A DNA stretch of 64,000 nucleotides from Mesorhizobium sp. B2-8-5 (GTDB lineage Bacteria; Pseudomonadota; Alphaproteobacteria; Rhizobiales; Rhizobiaceae). This document shows positions 43,906 to 53,329 of the stretch, in pieces. The notes beneath the pieces are model-generated. The model ran no database searches. It was not told where the DNA came from and was given only the letters and a program-made list of their open reading frames with translations. Numbering within the stretch: position 1 is the stretch's first letter; each line of letters opens with the position of its first letter. The stretch lies in contig NZ_CP083951.1 in assembly GCF_006440675.2 (NCBI RefSeq), positions 4,683,501 to 4,747,500 of the forward strand. Direction: 5' to 3'. A program made the translations under genes and the position numbers.

Positions 43906-44715
43906 ATGGAGATAGACGACATCAAAGGACGCAGTCTGCCCGAGACGGTGCTGCTCTCGATCCGCGGCAGAAGCGCGCGCAAGGCGCGGGCGACGCCGCG
44001 CAAGCGCGTCAACGGCGCCGAGATCGTCGTTGCCTCCTACAATGTCCACAAATGCATCGGCACCGACCGCAGGTTCGATCCTGAGCGGACGGGGCGCGTC
44101 ATCCGCGAAATCAGCCCCGACGTGATCGCCCTGCAGGAGGCCGACAACCGCTTCGGCGACCGCGCCGGTCTGCTCGATCTTGCCCGCCTCGAACACGATA
44201 CCGGGCTGGTGCCGGTGCCGGTCATCGGCAACGGCAAGGGACATGGCTGGCGCGGCAACGTGCTTCTGTTCAAGCGCGGCAGCGTGCGCGACGTCCACCA
44301 GATCAAGCTGCCGGGGCTGGAGCCGCGCGGCGCGCTGGTCGCCGAGATCGATCTCGACGAGAAACGGTCGCTGCGGGTCATTGCCGCCCATCTCGGCCTG
44401 CTGCGCCGCTCGCGCTCGGAACAGGCCCGCGTCGTGCTCGACATCATGAGCAGCGCCGACGAAAGGCCGACGCTGCTGCTCGGCGACCTCAACGAATGGC
44501 GGCTCGGCAACCGCTCGGCGCTGAACACGCTGCACACGACATTCGGCCCGACGCCGCCGGCGGTGCCGACTTTCCCATCCGGCCTGCCGGTGCTGGCGCT
44601 CGACCGCATCATGGGCAACCGGCACGATCTGGTTTCAGGCGTCGAGGCGCATGACACGCCGCTGTCCCGCGTCGCCTCCGACCACCTGCCGCTGACGGCG
44701 TTCGTGCATTTGTAG
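43906..44715 (+). CDS. Endonuclease/exonuclease/phosphatase (EEP) family protein
   Basis: This 269-aa EEP-fold hydrolase has VASYNVHKCIG (Asn), DVIALQEADNRFG (metal Glu), AAHLGLLRRSR, LLLGDLNEW (Asp, Asn) and ASDHLPLTAFVHL (Asp-His). The absence of a signal peptide and the presence of the cls gene upstream suggest a phospholipid or phosphodiester substrate at the inner membrane, as in other cls-EEP pairs. The basic N-terminal extension (about 20-36) is notable. Confidence 0.88.
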   Translation: MEIDDIKGRSLPETVLLSIRGRSARKARATPRKRVNGAEIVVASYNVHKCIGTDRRFDPERTGRVIREISPDVIALQEADNRFGDRAGLLDLARLEHDTGLVPVPVIGNGKGHGWRGNVLLFKRGSVRDVHQIKLPGLEPRGALVAEIDLDEKRSLRVIAAHLGLLRRSRSEQARVVLDIMSSADERPTLLLGDLNEWRLGNRSALNTLHTTFGPTPPAVPTFPSGLPVLALDRIMGNRHDLVSGVEAHDTPLSRVASDHLPLTAFVHL

Positions 44716-44760
44716 CGGTGCCACGCAAGAGTGGCCTTCGGTCCGTCGAAGGTTCGCGGA

Positions 44761-46731
44761 TCAGGAGCTAGGAAGGCCGGCTCTCGACAGCATCTCGAGG
44801 AACCTGCCGTGATGGTCGTCCCTCACATAGCGGGGCATGAACCCAGGAGCGACATTGCCCAGGTTGAGATGTGGAAGCTGTGACAGACAGTGATGGATGG
44901 CCCGCGAGGCCTCTTCATTGTTCCCTGTCGCCGAAGCGGTTGCCGCCCAATAAAGGGCGCCGCGCACGAATCCCGGCTTTGTCCTGACCACCTTGCGGGC
45001 GACTTCGAGTGCCCGCCGATCGTCCTGACCGGCAAACAGCGCCAAAACCAGGCCGTGGTGACGCCAGAAGTCGATGACGTCATGCGTTCCAAGCCGGATC
45101 GCTTCGTTGGCCGCGCGCACCGCCTCGCTGACCTGTCCGCGCAGCGCGAAGAGCATCGCAATATCGCCGTGGCCGCTGGGATAGCTCGGATTGAGGCTGA
45201 TTGCGTGCTGGCATTGCACGATCGCCTCGTCGATCCGGCCATCGCATTCGTAGGCGAATGACAGGATGCAGCGGGCAATTTCGTCGTCGGGCACGGCCCT
45301 TACCGCGTCCTCGGCAAGCTCGATCGCACGGTCGATATACTCCTGCTTGCGAGGCAAGGCGCCGAACGCCCCCCCCATGGTCGTCGCGATGGACAGCGTC
45401 CGTTTCGCGCGGACGTTGTCGGGCGCAATCGCCAGAGCTTTTTCGGCGAGATCCTTCGAGACCAGCAACGAGTCCCGGGTCATCTCGAAATATTTCATCA
45501 GGGCTTCGTTCACCAGCCGGCGCACTTCGGGAGGACCGGGCGGGCTCTTGTCGCGAACCTTCCAGTTGGTCAACTGAAGCTCAAGGCTCACCGCCAGCAC
45601 GACCGACTGCGCGATCCTGTCCTGGAATTGAAGCGCGCTTTCCGATTGGCCGTCGAACTTCTGAGCCCAGACATTGTGGCCACCCGCGGCATCGACAAGC
45701 TGGATGTTCACCCTCAGCCCGTCTCCCGACCGCTGGACGCTGCCCTTCAGCGTGTAACGCGCCCGCAAGCTGTCCTGCGCCCTCGGCTCCTCGCCGTTTT
45801 TCTCGAGGGCCGAGATAACGATATAGTCGGCCACCTCGGAGAGCGCCGTGGTGATATCGTGGACCAGACCCTTGGCGAAGAAGTCGTCGCCGCGCTGTCC
45901 CGTCAGATTGACGAACTCGGCCATGGCGATGGATGGGCGTCCCGAGCGCTGACCGGCGATGGCTCCGTTGGCCGTCTGCGGATTTGACGGTGACTCTGTG
46001 GAGGAAAGCAGCGATTGCCAAAGCGTTCGTGTCTCGGCGCTGACATCGACACCGAACTCCTTCCTCAAGACGCTTCTGCAAGCCTCGAAGGTTCGCAACG
46101 CCTGGTCTCGCTGACCGCCCGCAACGAGCAGTTCCATCTTCAGCCGGTAGGTTTCCTCCCGCGTCGGTTCCATGGCCAGAATTCGATCGGCCACGGCAAG
46201 CCCGCTTTCGGCATCCACGAGACGAGCGAGCTTCTCCAGCGACGGAAGCGCGCGGCTCAGCAGCCTTTCGCGTTCCTGCGCCGCCCAATCGTCGAAAACA
46301 TTGGTGCCGACATGAAACCCGTCGAGAAACGGCCCCGTATAAAGCGCCAGGGTGGTTTCGAGCTCCGAAGCGGACCGGCCAGACAGGCCGGCTTCGAAGT
46401 CCTCCACGTCAACCCGCACCGCGTTTGCCTTTATCCCAATCAGCTCCTTGTGGGACTGGATGATATCCATACCCGCGCGCGACAAATCCCGGCGCAGGAC
46501 ACTGAGCGTTTGCCGCAGGCTGTTGCGTGAGTGTTCGCTGTCGCTGTCGCTCCAAAGTAGGTCGGCCAGCCGCTCGCGTGGCGCCGCCATACCGGGACAA
46601 AGGGCAAGATAGGCGAGGATAGCGGCACCGCGCTTTCCGGTCAGCAAGAGCTCACTGCCAGCTTCCCTCTCAATTCGAAAACCACCGAAGAGAGAAATCC
46701 TGCCAGCAATGAAGCCTTTCCCACCCTGCAT
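44761..46731 (-). CDS. BTAD/SARP-type transcriptional regulator with TPR repeats
   Basis: The protein has about 656 aa from the ATG at 46731 (an upstream frame to 46806 is possible). The N-terminal OmpR/SARP-like DNA-binding domain (about 10-100: ISLFGGFRIEREAGSELLLTGKRGAAILAYLAL, RERLADLLWSDSDSEHSRNSLRQTLSVLRRDL) is followed by a BTAD helical domain (about 105-255). A TolB-N/adenylate-cyclase-associated segment comes next (IAMAEFVNLTGQRGDDFFAKGLVHDITTALSEV, about 270-395). C-terminal TPR-like repeats (about 410-600) complete it. It is divergent from the VWA protein gene, which it may regulate. The signal is unknown. Confidence 0.88.
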   Translation of the reverse strand: MQGGKGFIAGRISLFGGFRIEREAGSELLLTGKRGAAILAYLALCPGMAAPRERLADLLWSDSDSEHSRNSLRQTLSVLRRDLSRAGMDIIQSHKELIGIKANAVRVDVEDFEAGLSGRSASELETTLALYTGPFLDGFHVGTNVFDDWAAQERERLLSRALPSLEKLARLVDAESGLAVADRILAMEPTREETYRLKMELLVAGGQRDQALRTFEACRSVLRKEFGVDVSAETRTLWQSLLSSTESPSNPQTANGAIAGQRSGRPSIAMAEFVNLTGQRGDDFFAKGLVHDITTALSEVADYIVISALEKNGEEPRAQDSLRARYTLKGSVQRSGDGLRVNIQLVDAAGGHNVWAQKFDGQSESALQFQDRIAQSVVLAVSLELQLTNWKVRDKSPPGPPEVRRLVNEALMKYFEMTRDSLLVSKDLAEKALAIAPDNVRAKRTLSIATTMGGAFGALPRKQEYIDRAIELAEDAVRAVPDDEIARCILSFAYECDGRIDEAIVQCQHAISLNPSYPSGHGDIAMLFALRGQVSEAVRAANEAIRLGTHDVIDFWRHHGLVLALFAGQDDRRALEVARKVVRTKPGFVRGALYWAATASATGNNEEASRAIHHCLSQLPHLNLGNVAPGFMPRYVRDDHHGRFLEMLSRAGLPSS

Positions 46732-46893
46732 TGCCAACGGGCCCCCAGCCTGACGAAATTCTAACTCAAAACTAACGCCTCGCAAACGCCAAGCCCGCCA
46801 TTCCAAGCGTTATCGTGACGCACTTCATTTAGCATCCCCCGAAAGGGGAATAGCTGATTTCTCGACAAGTTTCTTGTCAGAGGGGGAAATAAG

Positions 46894-47721
46894 ATGGTCG
46901 AATGTATTCATGGGACTTTTGGCTCTGATGCGGGGCCGATCAGGCATATCAATTCATTGCTGAGACTGGCGACATTCGCGACCTCAATACTTTGGGGACC
47001 TGTCGCGGATGCAAACAACGTCGGTCTGGCGTCGATGCGTGTCGACGTAGCCGTGGTCTTCGCCGTGGATTTCTCCTCCTCGATCGATCCCAAGATCGCC
47101 GACATGCAGCGTGAAGGCCACGCCGAAGCGCTCACCTCGCCCGAGATCATCCGCGCCATCTCCCAGAACTATCTCGGTTGCATCGGCGTGGCCTATTTCG
47201 AATGGTCGAGCCCGGGTCGCTCGCGCACCGTGCTGCCCTGGACACGCATCTGCGGACTGGACGATGCCAAGGCGGCCGCGTCGGTGATCAGCAAGACGGG
47301 CGACACCGGCCATATCCGTCGAGGCCGGGGCGGAACTTCGGTTTCGACGGCAATCGATGTCGGAAGCCTCCTGCTCGACGAGTTTCCAGGAAATGCCATG
47401 AAGAAGGTGATCGACATCTCTTCGAACGGCGAGAACAATGACGGGCTGCCCGTGCAGCCAAGCCGGGAAAACGCCATCGCCAAGGGTTACACGATCAACG
47501 CGATCGCCATTCCGGCCGACGACGAGGACCCTCGCCAACCGCTGGCTTCCTACTTTGAGCAGTCGGTTATCGGCGGCTCACAGGCCTTCGTGATGTCACC
47601 GAAGGAGCCGCGCGATTACGTCACGGCCCTGCGCCGCAAGCTGGTGACGGAAGTGAGCATGAATGCCGAAACGCCCGATCGAGCGTCGGCACTATCCGCC
47701 GCCGTTGCAAATATCCAGTAG
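46894..47721 (+). CDS. DUF1194 (von Willebrand A-like) protein
   Basis: This 275-aa protein has a hydrophobic N-terminal segment (about 22-40, possibly a signal peptide ending ADA) and a VWA-like DUF1194 domain. Its metal-ion site FAVDFSSSID carries Asp59-x-Ser61-x-Ser63. DUF1194 features follow: SQNYLGCIGVAYFEWSSPG, GRGGTSVSTAIDVGSLLLDEF, KKVIDISSNGENNDG. It is probably secreted or periplasmic, binding a partner protein. GAGGGGG precedes the ATG. It is divergent from the BTAD regulator. Confidence 0.88.
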   Translation: MVECIHGTFGSDAGPIRHINSLLRLATFATSILWGPVADANNVGLASMRVDVAVVFAVDFSSSIDPKIADMQREGHAEALTSPEIIRAISQNYLGCIGVAYFEWSSPGRSRTVLPWTRICGLDDAKAAASVISKTGDTGHIRRGRGGTSVSTAIDVGSLLLDEFPGNAMKKVIDISSNGENNDGLPVQPSRENAIAKGYTINAIAIPADDEDPRQPLASYFEQSVIGGSQAFVMSPKEPRDYVTALRRKLVTEVSMNAETPDRASALSAAVANIQ

Positions 47722-47787
47722 GCTTGCACACCCATTCGTGAAGGACTTGCCGGCGGAAGTTCGTCCCGCCGAGACGACGCAGGTGCC

Positions 47788-49752
47788 CTACCCCTCGCTC
47801 AGCCAGACCAGCATCTCGCCGGGGTCGCGATTGTCCCAGGCGAAATAGGGAATGGCCTTGAGCTTCGTCTCCTTCGTCGCCGGCGGTTCGGGGCGATAGA
47901 GATCGTGACCCCAGTTCTTCGTTTCGGCCCGGCTGCCGATGGCCGAAAGCGTGACCACGCCGCCGAGCAGGTTCGGCTCCTTGTTGGCCTCGAGCCTGGC
48001 CGTGCGCGATAGCGCTATGCGATGCAGCCCGCCGCCATTGTCGGTTTCCTCGACGCAGTAGATCAGCGGGCCGCGCGCCAGCGCGACGCGGCCGATGTCC
48101 TGCCGCACCTGCGGGTTGGCGAAGAGGCGCGCCATCGACATTTCGAGATCGAGCTCGACCTTATCGCCCTGGCGCCATTCGCGGCGGATCGCGGCATAGC
48201 CGTCGACCGTCGCCGCTTCGAGATCGACCAGCTTGCCGTTGATCCGAAGCGCTGCCTTCCGGCACCAAGCAGGCATGCGCAGATGAAGCGTGAACGCAAT
48301 CGGCGCCTCCGGCCCGACCTCGATCGCGACCGCGCCATCCCAGGGATAGTTGCAGGTCTGGACCAAGGTAACCTGCCGGCCGGCGATCTCGAAGCGCGCG
48401 GTCGAGTCGCCATAGAGGTGAACCGCCAGCGCATCGTCGGCGAGGCCGTAGAAATAGCTGCCGATCGAGGCCACCATGCGGCCGATATTGGGCGGGCAGC
48501 ACGGGCAGCGGTGCCATTTCCAGCGATGGTGGCCGCCGCGGCTCTCCAGCGGGTTCTCGTAGAAGAACAGCGAGCCGTCGAGCGACAGGCCCGAGATCGA
48601 GCCGTTGTATAAAGCCCGCTCCATCATGTCGGCGTAGCGCGCGTTCGGACCCATGCCCAGCATGCGGCTCGCCCAGAACACCAGGCCGACCGAAGCGCAG
48701 GTCTCGGCATAGGCGGTCTCGTTGGGCAGGTCGTAGTCGTTGGTGAAGCCTTCATTGTCGGCCGACGGACCCAGACCGCCGGTGACGTAGAGGCTTTTCG
48801 TCGTGAGATCGTCCCAGAGCCGCTCGAGCGCCTCCTTCAGCGTATCGTCCCCATATTCGGTCGCGATGTCGGCCATGCCGGAATAGAGGTACATGGCTCT
48901 CACCGCATGGCCTACGACCTTGTCCTGCTCGCGCACCGGCTTGTGCGACTGGTTGTATTCGTAGGTCTTGAAGTGGAAATCCTTCGGGTCGGCGCCGCGC
49001 GCCAGCGCCTCCTCGTCGAAGTAATGCGGCTGCTGGCCGCGCTGGTCGATGAAGTATTTGGCCAGCTTCATATGTTTGTCGTTGCCGGTGACGCGGGCGA
49101 GCCTGACCAGCGCCAGTTCGATCTCCTCATGGCCGCAATAGCCCTTCCGCTTGCCGGGCTCCGGACCGAAGGTGTCGGCGATATGGTCGGCATAGCGGCT
49201 CATGATGTCGAGCAGCTTGCGTTTTCCCGTCGCCTGAAAGTAAGCGACCGCGCCCTCGATCAGGTGGCCGGCGCAGTAGAGCTCGTGGCAGTCGCGCAGA
49301 TTGGTCCAGCGCAGGCCGGGCTGGATGCGCTGGTACCAGCTCGACAGATAGCCGTCCTCCTGCTGCAGCTTGCCGTACATGTCGATGACGGCGTCGATCT
49401 TCTTTTCCAGATCGGGATTTCGGCGGCGGTAGAGCGAATAGGCCGCGGTCTCGATCGTCTTGCCCCAGTCGGAATCCCAGAACATCTGGGTGGTCACGGT
49501 GCGCGCGGTAAAACCGTCGCTGACATGGAAGGGGATGACGACACCCGGCGACGGCACGTCCGGATCGATCTGCTCCAGCATGCGCGCCTCGACACAACGG
49601 TCGTAGAGGATGCCGGCGGTCTTGGCGGCCACGGCATCGACACGGTCGCCCCAGAAGCCGCGGACATCGACCTGCGGCACGGGAAGCGGCCGGAAGGCAA
49701 GCTTCGGCCTGGCGGAGGTGCCGGTCTGCGCGGCGGGCTGCGATGCGGTCAT
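47788..49752 (-). CDS. Glycoside hydrolase family 127 (beta-L-arabinofuranosidase-type)
   Basis: This 654-aa protein of the GH127/DUF1680 family has an (alpha/alpha)6-barrel. Catalytic and zinc motifs are visible: NETAYAETCASVGLVFW (Glu and Cys in AETC) and RCPCCPPNIGRM (the Cys-Cys pair). The family releases terminal beta-L-arabinofuranose from plant hydroxyproline-linked glycans. With no signal peptide it is cytoplasmic, acting on imported oligosaccharide. It is the last gene of the operon with two permeases and a binding protein, 18 nt after the second permease. Confidence 0.93.
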   Translation of the reverse strand: MTASQPAAQTGTSARPKLAFRPLPVPQVDVRGFWGDRVDAVAAKTAGILYDRCVEARMLEQIDPDVPSPGVVIPFHVSDGFTARTVTTQMFWDSDWGKTIETAAYSLYRRRNPDLEKKIDAVIDMYGKLQQEDGYLSSWYQRIQPGLRWTNLRDCHELYCAGHLIEGAVAYFQATGKRKLLDIMSRYADHIADTFGPEPGKRKGYCGHEEIELALVRLARVTGNDKHMKLAKYFIDQRGQQPHYFDEEALARGADPKDFHFKTYEYNQSHKPVREQDKVVGHAVRAMYLYSGMADIATEYGDDTLKEALERLWDDLTTKSLYVTGGLGPSADNEGFTNDYDLPNETAYAETCASVGLVFWASRMLGMGPNARYADMMERALYNGSISGLSLDGSLFFYENPLESRGGHHRWKWHRCPCCPPNIGRMVASIGSYFYGLADDALAVHLYGDSTARFEIAGRQVTLVQTCNYPWDGAVAIEVGPEAPIAFTLHLRMPAWCRKAALRINGKLVDLEAATVDGYAAIRREWRQGDKVELDLEMSMARLFANPQVRQDIGRVALARGPLIYCVEETDNGGGLHRIALSRTARLEANKEPNLLGGVVTLSAIGSRAETKNWGHDLYRPEPPATKETKLKAIPYFAWDNRDPGEMLVWLSEG

Positions 49753-49770
49753 GATTTCACTCCATTCGAA

Positions 49771-50628
49771 TTACTTGACGGCCCCGGCCATGAGGCCGCG
49801 GATGTAGAAGCGCTGCAGCGCCAGGAAGAGGATCAGGCAGGGCACCATCATCACCGTGACGCCGGCCTGCACGGCGCCCCAGTCGATGGCGCCGAAGCGG
49901 CCGGACTGAAGCGCGGTCATCATCACCGGCAAGGTGAATTTGGACTGGTCGGTCATCAGCACGAGTGCTGCCAGGAACTCGTTCCAGGCGCCGAGGAAGG
50001 CGAACAGCGCGATGGTGACGACGCCGGGCCAGACCAGCGGCAGCATCACCTTCACCAGCATGGTGACGTTGTTGGCGCCGTCCATGCGCGCGGCCTCCTC
50101 GATCTCGCGCGGCACGGCGTCGAAGGCGTTGCGCATCATGAAGATAGAGAAAGGCAGCTGCAGCGTGACATAGACGCAGACCAGCCCGGTCAGCGTGTTG
50201 TGCAGGCCGAGTTTCGTCAGCACCAGGAAGATCGGCGTCAGGATCGACTGGAACGGGATCATGATCGTCGACAGGATGAGGACGAAGAAGAAATCCCGGA
50301 ACGGAAAGCGGAAGCGCGAAAAACCGTAGCCGGCGAGCACGCTGACCAGAACCGAGAGCAGCACCGTCATCACCGAGACATAGATGCTGTTCTGCGCCGA
50401 GACCCAGAGCCCGTCGCCGAAGGAGTTCAGCGTCTGATAATTCTCGATCGAGAAGCCGGTGGTCGGCCAGGGCGGCAGCGGCGGCTGGCGCGCTTCCTGC
50501 GCCGGCTTGAAGGTCGACAGCACCGTCCACACGATCGGCGCCAGAAACAGCACCGAGGCGACGATGCCGGTCGAGTGCCTGGCGAGGCTGAAGGCCGCTT
50601 TGCGGTTTTGCGACATCGCCTTAGCCAT
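49771..50628 (-). CDS. Carbohydrate ABC transporter permease (MalG-like)
   Basis: This 285-aa inner-membrane permease has six helices and the EAA loop EEAARMDGANNVTMLVKVMLPLVWPG. The N-terminal FLAPIVWTVLSTFKPAQEA is typical of CUT1 MalG-type proteins. The ATG shares one base with the stop of the other permease (TGATG), so translation is coupled. No ATPase gene accompanies the operon. Confidence 0.95.
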   Translation of the reverse strand: MAKAMSQNRKAAFSLARHSTGIVASVLFLAPIVWTVLSTFKPAQEARQPPLPPWPTTGFSIENYQTLNSFGDGLWVSAQNSIYVSVMTVLLSVLVSVLAGYGFSRFRFPFRDFFFVLILSTIMIPFQSILTPIFLVLTKLGLHNTLTGLVCVYVTLQLPFSIFMMRNAFDAVPREIEEAARMDGANNVTMLVKVMLPLVWPGVVTIALFAFLGAWNEFLAALVLMTDQSKFTLPVMMTALQSGRFGAIDWGAVQAGVTVMMVPCLILFLALQRFYIRGLMAGAVK

Positions 50629-51548
50629 CAGTCGAGCCCCTCGGGCTTGCGCAGCAGCCAGAGCTGGATGAGGCTGAGCGCCACCAGGATGACCAGCAGC
50701 ACCATGGAGAGTGCCGCGCCGTAGCCGAGCTTGAACGAGACGAAGGACTGGTTGAAGATCCAGTAGACGGCCGTCAGCGTCTGGTTGCGCGGGCCGCCGC
50801 GCAGGATGATGTAGAACTGGTCGAAGGCCAGGATCGAGCCTGCGACCGACAGGATCAGCGCCAGCGCCAGCGTGCGGCGCATCAGCGGCAAGGTGATCGC
50901 CCTGAACCTGGCGAACGGGCCGGCGCCATCGATGACGGCGGCCTCCTGCAGGTCTTGCGGGATCGATTGCAGACCGGTCATCAGGATGATCATGGTGAAG
51001 CCGGCGACCTTCCAGACCACCATGGCGATGATCGACCAGAAGGCCGGCTGGAAGGTGGCGAGAAGATTGACCTTCTTGCCGGTCAGGCCGAGGTCGAAGG
51101 CGGCCGGGCTGAACAGGCCGGAATCGACATTCAAGAGCCACGACCAGAGCAGGCTTGCCGAAGCAAAACCCACCACCGCCGGCATGAAGAAGGCGGTGCG
51201 GTAGAGATTGGTGAGCGGGCGCGGTCTTTCGATGAAGATCGCCAGCGGGAAGGCGACGGCGAAGATCGCGATGGTGACGATCACCGTGTAATAGAAGGTG
51301 AATTTCAGCGCATTCCAGAAGCGCGTGTCGCGCAGGATGGCAAAGTAGTTGTCGAGGCCGATGAAGGAATGCTCGCCCATCAGCGGCCAGTTGTGCAGCG
51401 ACATCCACGCCGTCATGCCGAGCGGGATGACGAAGAAGACGGTGACCAGGGCGACGGCCGGCAGGACATAGAGCAGGCCCACCCATTGCCGCAGGCTGGT
51501 GCGTGCGCGGGCTCGGGCGGGCGCGGAGGTGGTGGCGATGGCGGTCAT
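50628..51548 (-). CDS. Carbohydrate ABC transporter permease (MalF-like)
   Basis: This 306-aa CUT1 permease has an N-terminal cytoplasmic extension, six helices and the EAA loop LQEAAVIDGAGPFARFRAITLPLMRRTL. AFFMPAVVGFASASLLWSWLLN and DQFYIILRGGPRNQT are typical. It follows the binding protein gene after 458 nt filled by palindromic repeats, which may reduce permease expression relative to the binding protein. Confidence 0.95.
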   Translation of the reverse strand: MTAIATTSAPARARARTSLRQWVGLLYVLPAVALVTVFFVIPLGMTAWMSLHNWPLMGEHSFIGLDNYFAILRDTRFWNALKFTFYYTVIVTIAIFAVAFPLAIFIERPRPLTNLYRTAFFMPAVVGFASASLLWSWLLNVDSGLFSPAAFDLGLTGKKVNLLATFQPAFWSIIAMVVWKVAGFTMIILMTGLQSIPQDLQEAAVIDGAGPFARFRAITLPLMRRTLALALILSVAGSILAFDQFYIILRGGPRNQTLTAVYWIFNQSFVSFKLGYGAALSMVLLVILVALSLIQLWLLRKPEGLD

Positions 51549-51560
51549 GGCTGGGCCTCC

Positions 51561-51842
51561 CCTTCTCCCCTTGCGGGAGAAGGTGGATCGGCGCGCAGCG
51601 CCAAGACGGATGAGGGGTGTTCCATCGGAGTGAGGCGTCGGCGTTCCCTGGAGCGCCCCTCATCCGACCGAGCTTCGCTCCCCCTTCTCCCACAAAGGGA
51701 GAAGGAGGAGCCAGCCCGCCGGCGCCCCCTCACCCGGATTGCCGACCGGATTGCGAAGGGCAATCCGGGGCAATCCGACCTCTCCCCAAGGGGAGAGGAG
51801 ATCGCAAGCGTCGGCGCCAAACTCTTCTCCCCGGAGAGAAGG
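51561..51842. repeat. Cluster of CT/GA-rich palindromic repeats
   Basis: Four hairpins lie in the gap between the binding protein and permease genes: CCTTCTCCC...GGGAGAAGG at 51561-51583 and again at 51683-51705, CCTCTCCCC-AA-GGGGAGAGG at 51779-51798, and a related one at 51823-51842. The intervening text (CCTCATCCG, GGATGAGG-type) is repeated. These are the REP-like intergenic mosaics common in Mesorhizobium; the open frame through them is not a gene. Confidence 0.8.
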
Positions 51843-52006
51843 TGGCCGCGAAGCGGCCGGATGAAGGGGTCTTTTCTCAACGCGTCAGTCCCTGCCATTC
51901 AGCGATGGATCATCCGGCCGCCCGGCCAGGGAGACGGAGCGGGCGGCCGGTCAGAGCCTTGGCGGCGAGGCGTTGCGCGATCCTCGCCGCCGGCTGGCCC
52001 TGGTGT

Positions 52007-53254
52007 CTACTTGTTCGGCGCCTGGTCGATGATCGACTGCATCGTATCCTGCGCGTTCTTGATGGCGCCGTCGACGTCGTCGCCGAAGAACACCTCGTTG
52101 ATCATCTGCGTCCACGGACCGTTGGCAGAGTTGATCAGGTCGTTGAACACCACCGAATAGGGCGTCCTGCCCTTGGCCATCGCCTCGGCCGCCACCTGGT
52201 AGCGCGGGTCGAGATCCTTGAGCGCATCCTTGGCGATGTCGTTGCGCACCGGCAAGCTGCCATATTTGGCAAGGATGGTCTGGCCCTCGAGCGAATAGGC
52301 GAAGTCCAAAAACTCCTTCACCACGGCGATCTTCTTGGTGCCCTTGGTGACGACGAAATTGTCGCCGCCGGCGAAGGACGACCAACCGCCATCCTTGCCC
52401 GGCAGGAAGGTGATGCCGTAGTCGACATCCGGGTACTGCGTGTTGAGCGCGCCGATGGCGAAGGCGCCGGACGGCGAGATGCCGATCTTGCCGCCGGCGA
52501 AGGCGGCGAAGAAATTGGCGCCGGTATCGGTCTGCGCGCCCTCGGGCACCAGCCCTTTCTTGACCATCGAGCGGTAGAGGTCGATCGCGCCGCGCAACTG
52601 CGGGCTGTCTAGCGTCGCCTTCGAGCCGTCCTCGGACAGGATGTCGCCGCCCGAGGCCCAGATCAGCGGCGTGAAGGTGAAGATGTTGCAGCCGCCGCAA
52701 TTGCCCGAGAAGTAGAAGCCCTTGATGTCGCCGCCGAGCGCGTTGACCTTCTCGGCGTCGGCCTCGATCTCGGCCCAGTTGATCGGGCCCTTCTCGGGGT
52801 CCAGCCCCGCCTGCTTGAACAGCTTCTTGTTCCAGATCAGCACCGAGGCGTCGGCCGAGAACGGCAGGCCGTAGATGCGGTCCTTATAGGTGCCGGTCTT
52901 CACATGCGCCGGCGACAGGCTCGAAAAATAGGGCAAGGATTTCGCCCAGTCGGTGATGTCTTCCAACTGGCCGGCGGCGGCGAAGGACGGCGTGTAGATC
53001 AGGTCGAGCGAGAGCGCGTCGGGCGCCGTGCCGCCGGCGGCGGCCGCGCCATATTTCGGGATGATCTCGGCGTTGGGGATGATGTCGAGCTTGACCTGGT
53101 CCTTGTTCGCCTTGTTGAAGGCGTCGACGATGCGCGGCATGAAGTTCGAGCCGTCGGCGCGCACCCAGATGTTGGCGGTTTCGGCGGACGCCGCCTGCAG
53201 GCCGCCACCAATGACGGCTGCCGCAAGCGCCAGCCTGGCAAAAATGGTCTTCAT
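52007..53254 (-). CDS. Sugar ABC transporter substrate-binding protein
   Basis: This 415-aa periplasmic protein has a signal peptide (FARLALAAAVIGGGLQAASA) and a family 1 solute-binding domain (ANIWVRADGSNFMPRIVDAFNK, GGTAPDALSLDLIYTPSF, GLPFSADASVLIWNKKLFKQAGLDP, FLPGKDGGWSSFAGGDNFVV). The ATG at 53254 follows GAGGAGTAAG. It lies between the LacI-type regulator and the permeases in one direction. The ligand is probably an arabinose-containing oligosaccharide, by association with GH127. Confidence 0.93.
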   Translation of the reverse strand: MKTIFARLALAAAVIGGGLQAASAETANIWVRADGSNFMPRIVDAFNKANKDQVKLDIIPNAEIIPKYGAAAAGGTAPDALSLDLIYTPSFAAAGQLEDITDWAKSLPYFSSLSPAHVKTGTYKDRIYGLPFSADASVLIWNKKLFKQAGLDPEKGPINWAEIEADAEKVNALGGDIKGFYFSGNCGGCNIFTFTPLIWASGGDILSEDGSKATLDSPQLRGAIDLYRSMVKKGLVPEGAQTDTGANFFAAFAGGKIGISPSGAFAIGALNTQYPDVDYGITFLPGKDGGWSSFAGGDNFVVTKGTKKIAVVKEFLDFAYSLEGQTILAKYGSLPVRNDIAKDALKDLDPRYQVAAEAMAKGRTPYSVVFNDLINSANGPWTQMINEVFFGDDVDGAIKNAQDTMQSIIDQAPNK

Positions 53255-53329
53255 CTTACTCCTCCTCATGGTTCTCCTCCCTGTTTTGGCCACGCCGCCC
53301 TGCTTGTTCGGGCGCGTGGCCTTGTTGCT

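Noticed and set aside
42562..44625. 687-codon minus-strand frame opposite the cls and EEP genes
   Set aside because: Both opposite genes have complete catalytic motifs; the antisense frame has none.
48907..50724. 605-codon plus-strand frame opposite GH127 and a permease
   Set aside because: It crosses two confident genes on the other strand and has a low-complexity Arg/His/Glu-rich product.
49771..51693. 640-codon frame suggesting a fused permease
   Set aside because: The real MalG-like permease starts at 50628, coupled to the stop of the MalF-like gene; the rest is a shadow of that gene.
51545..51898. 118-codon open frame on the minus strand between the ABC genes
   Set aside because: It runs entirely through palindromic intergenic repeats; frames like this are recurrent by-products of the repeats, not genes.
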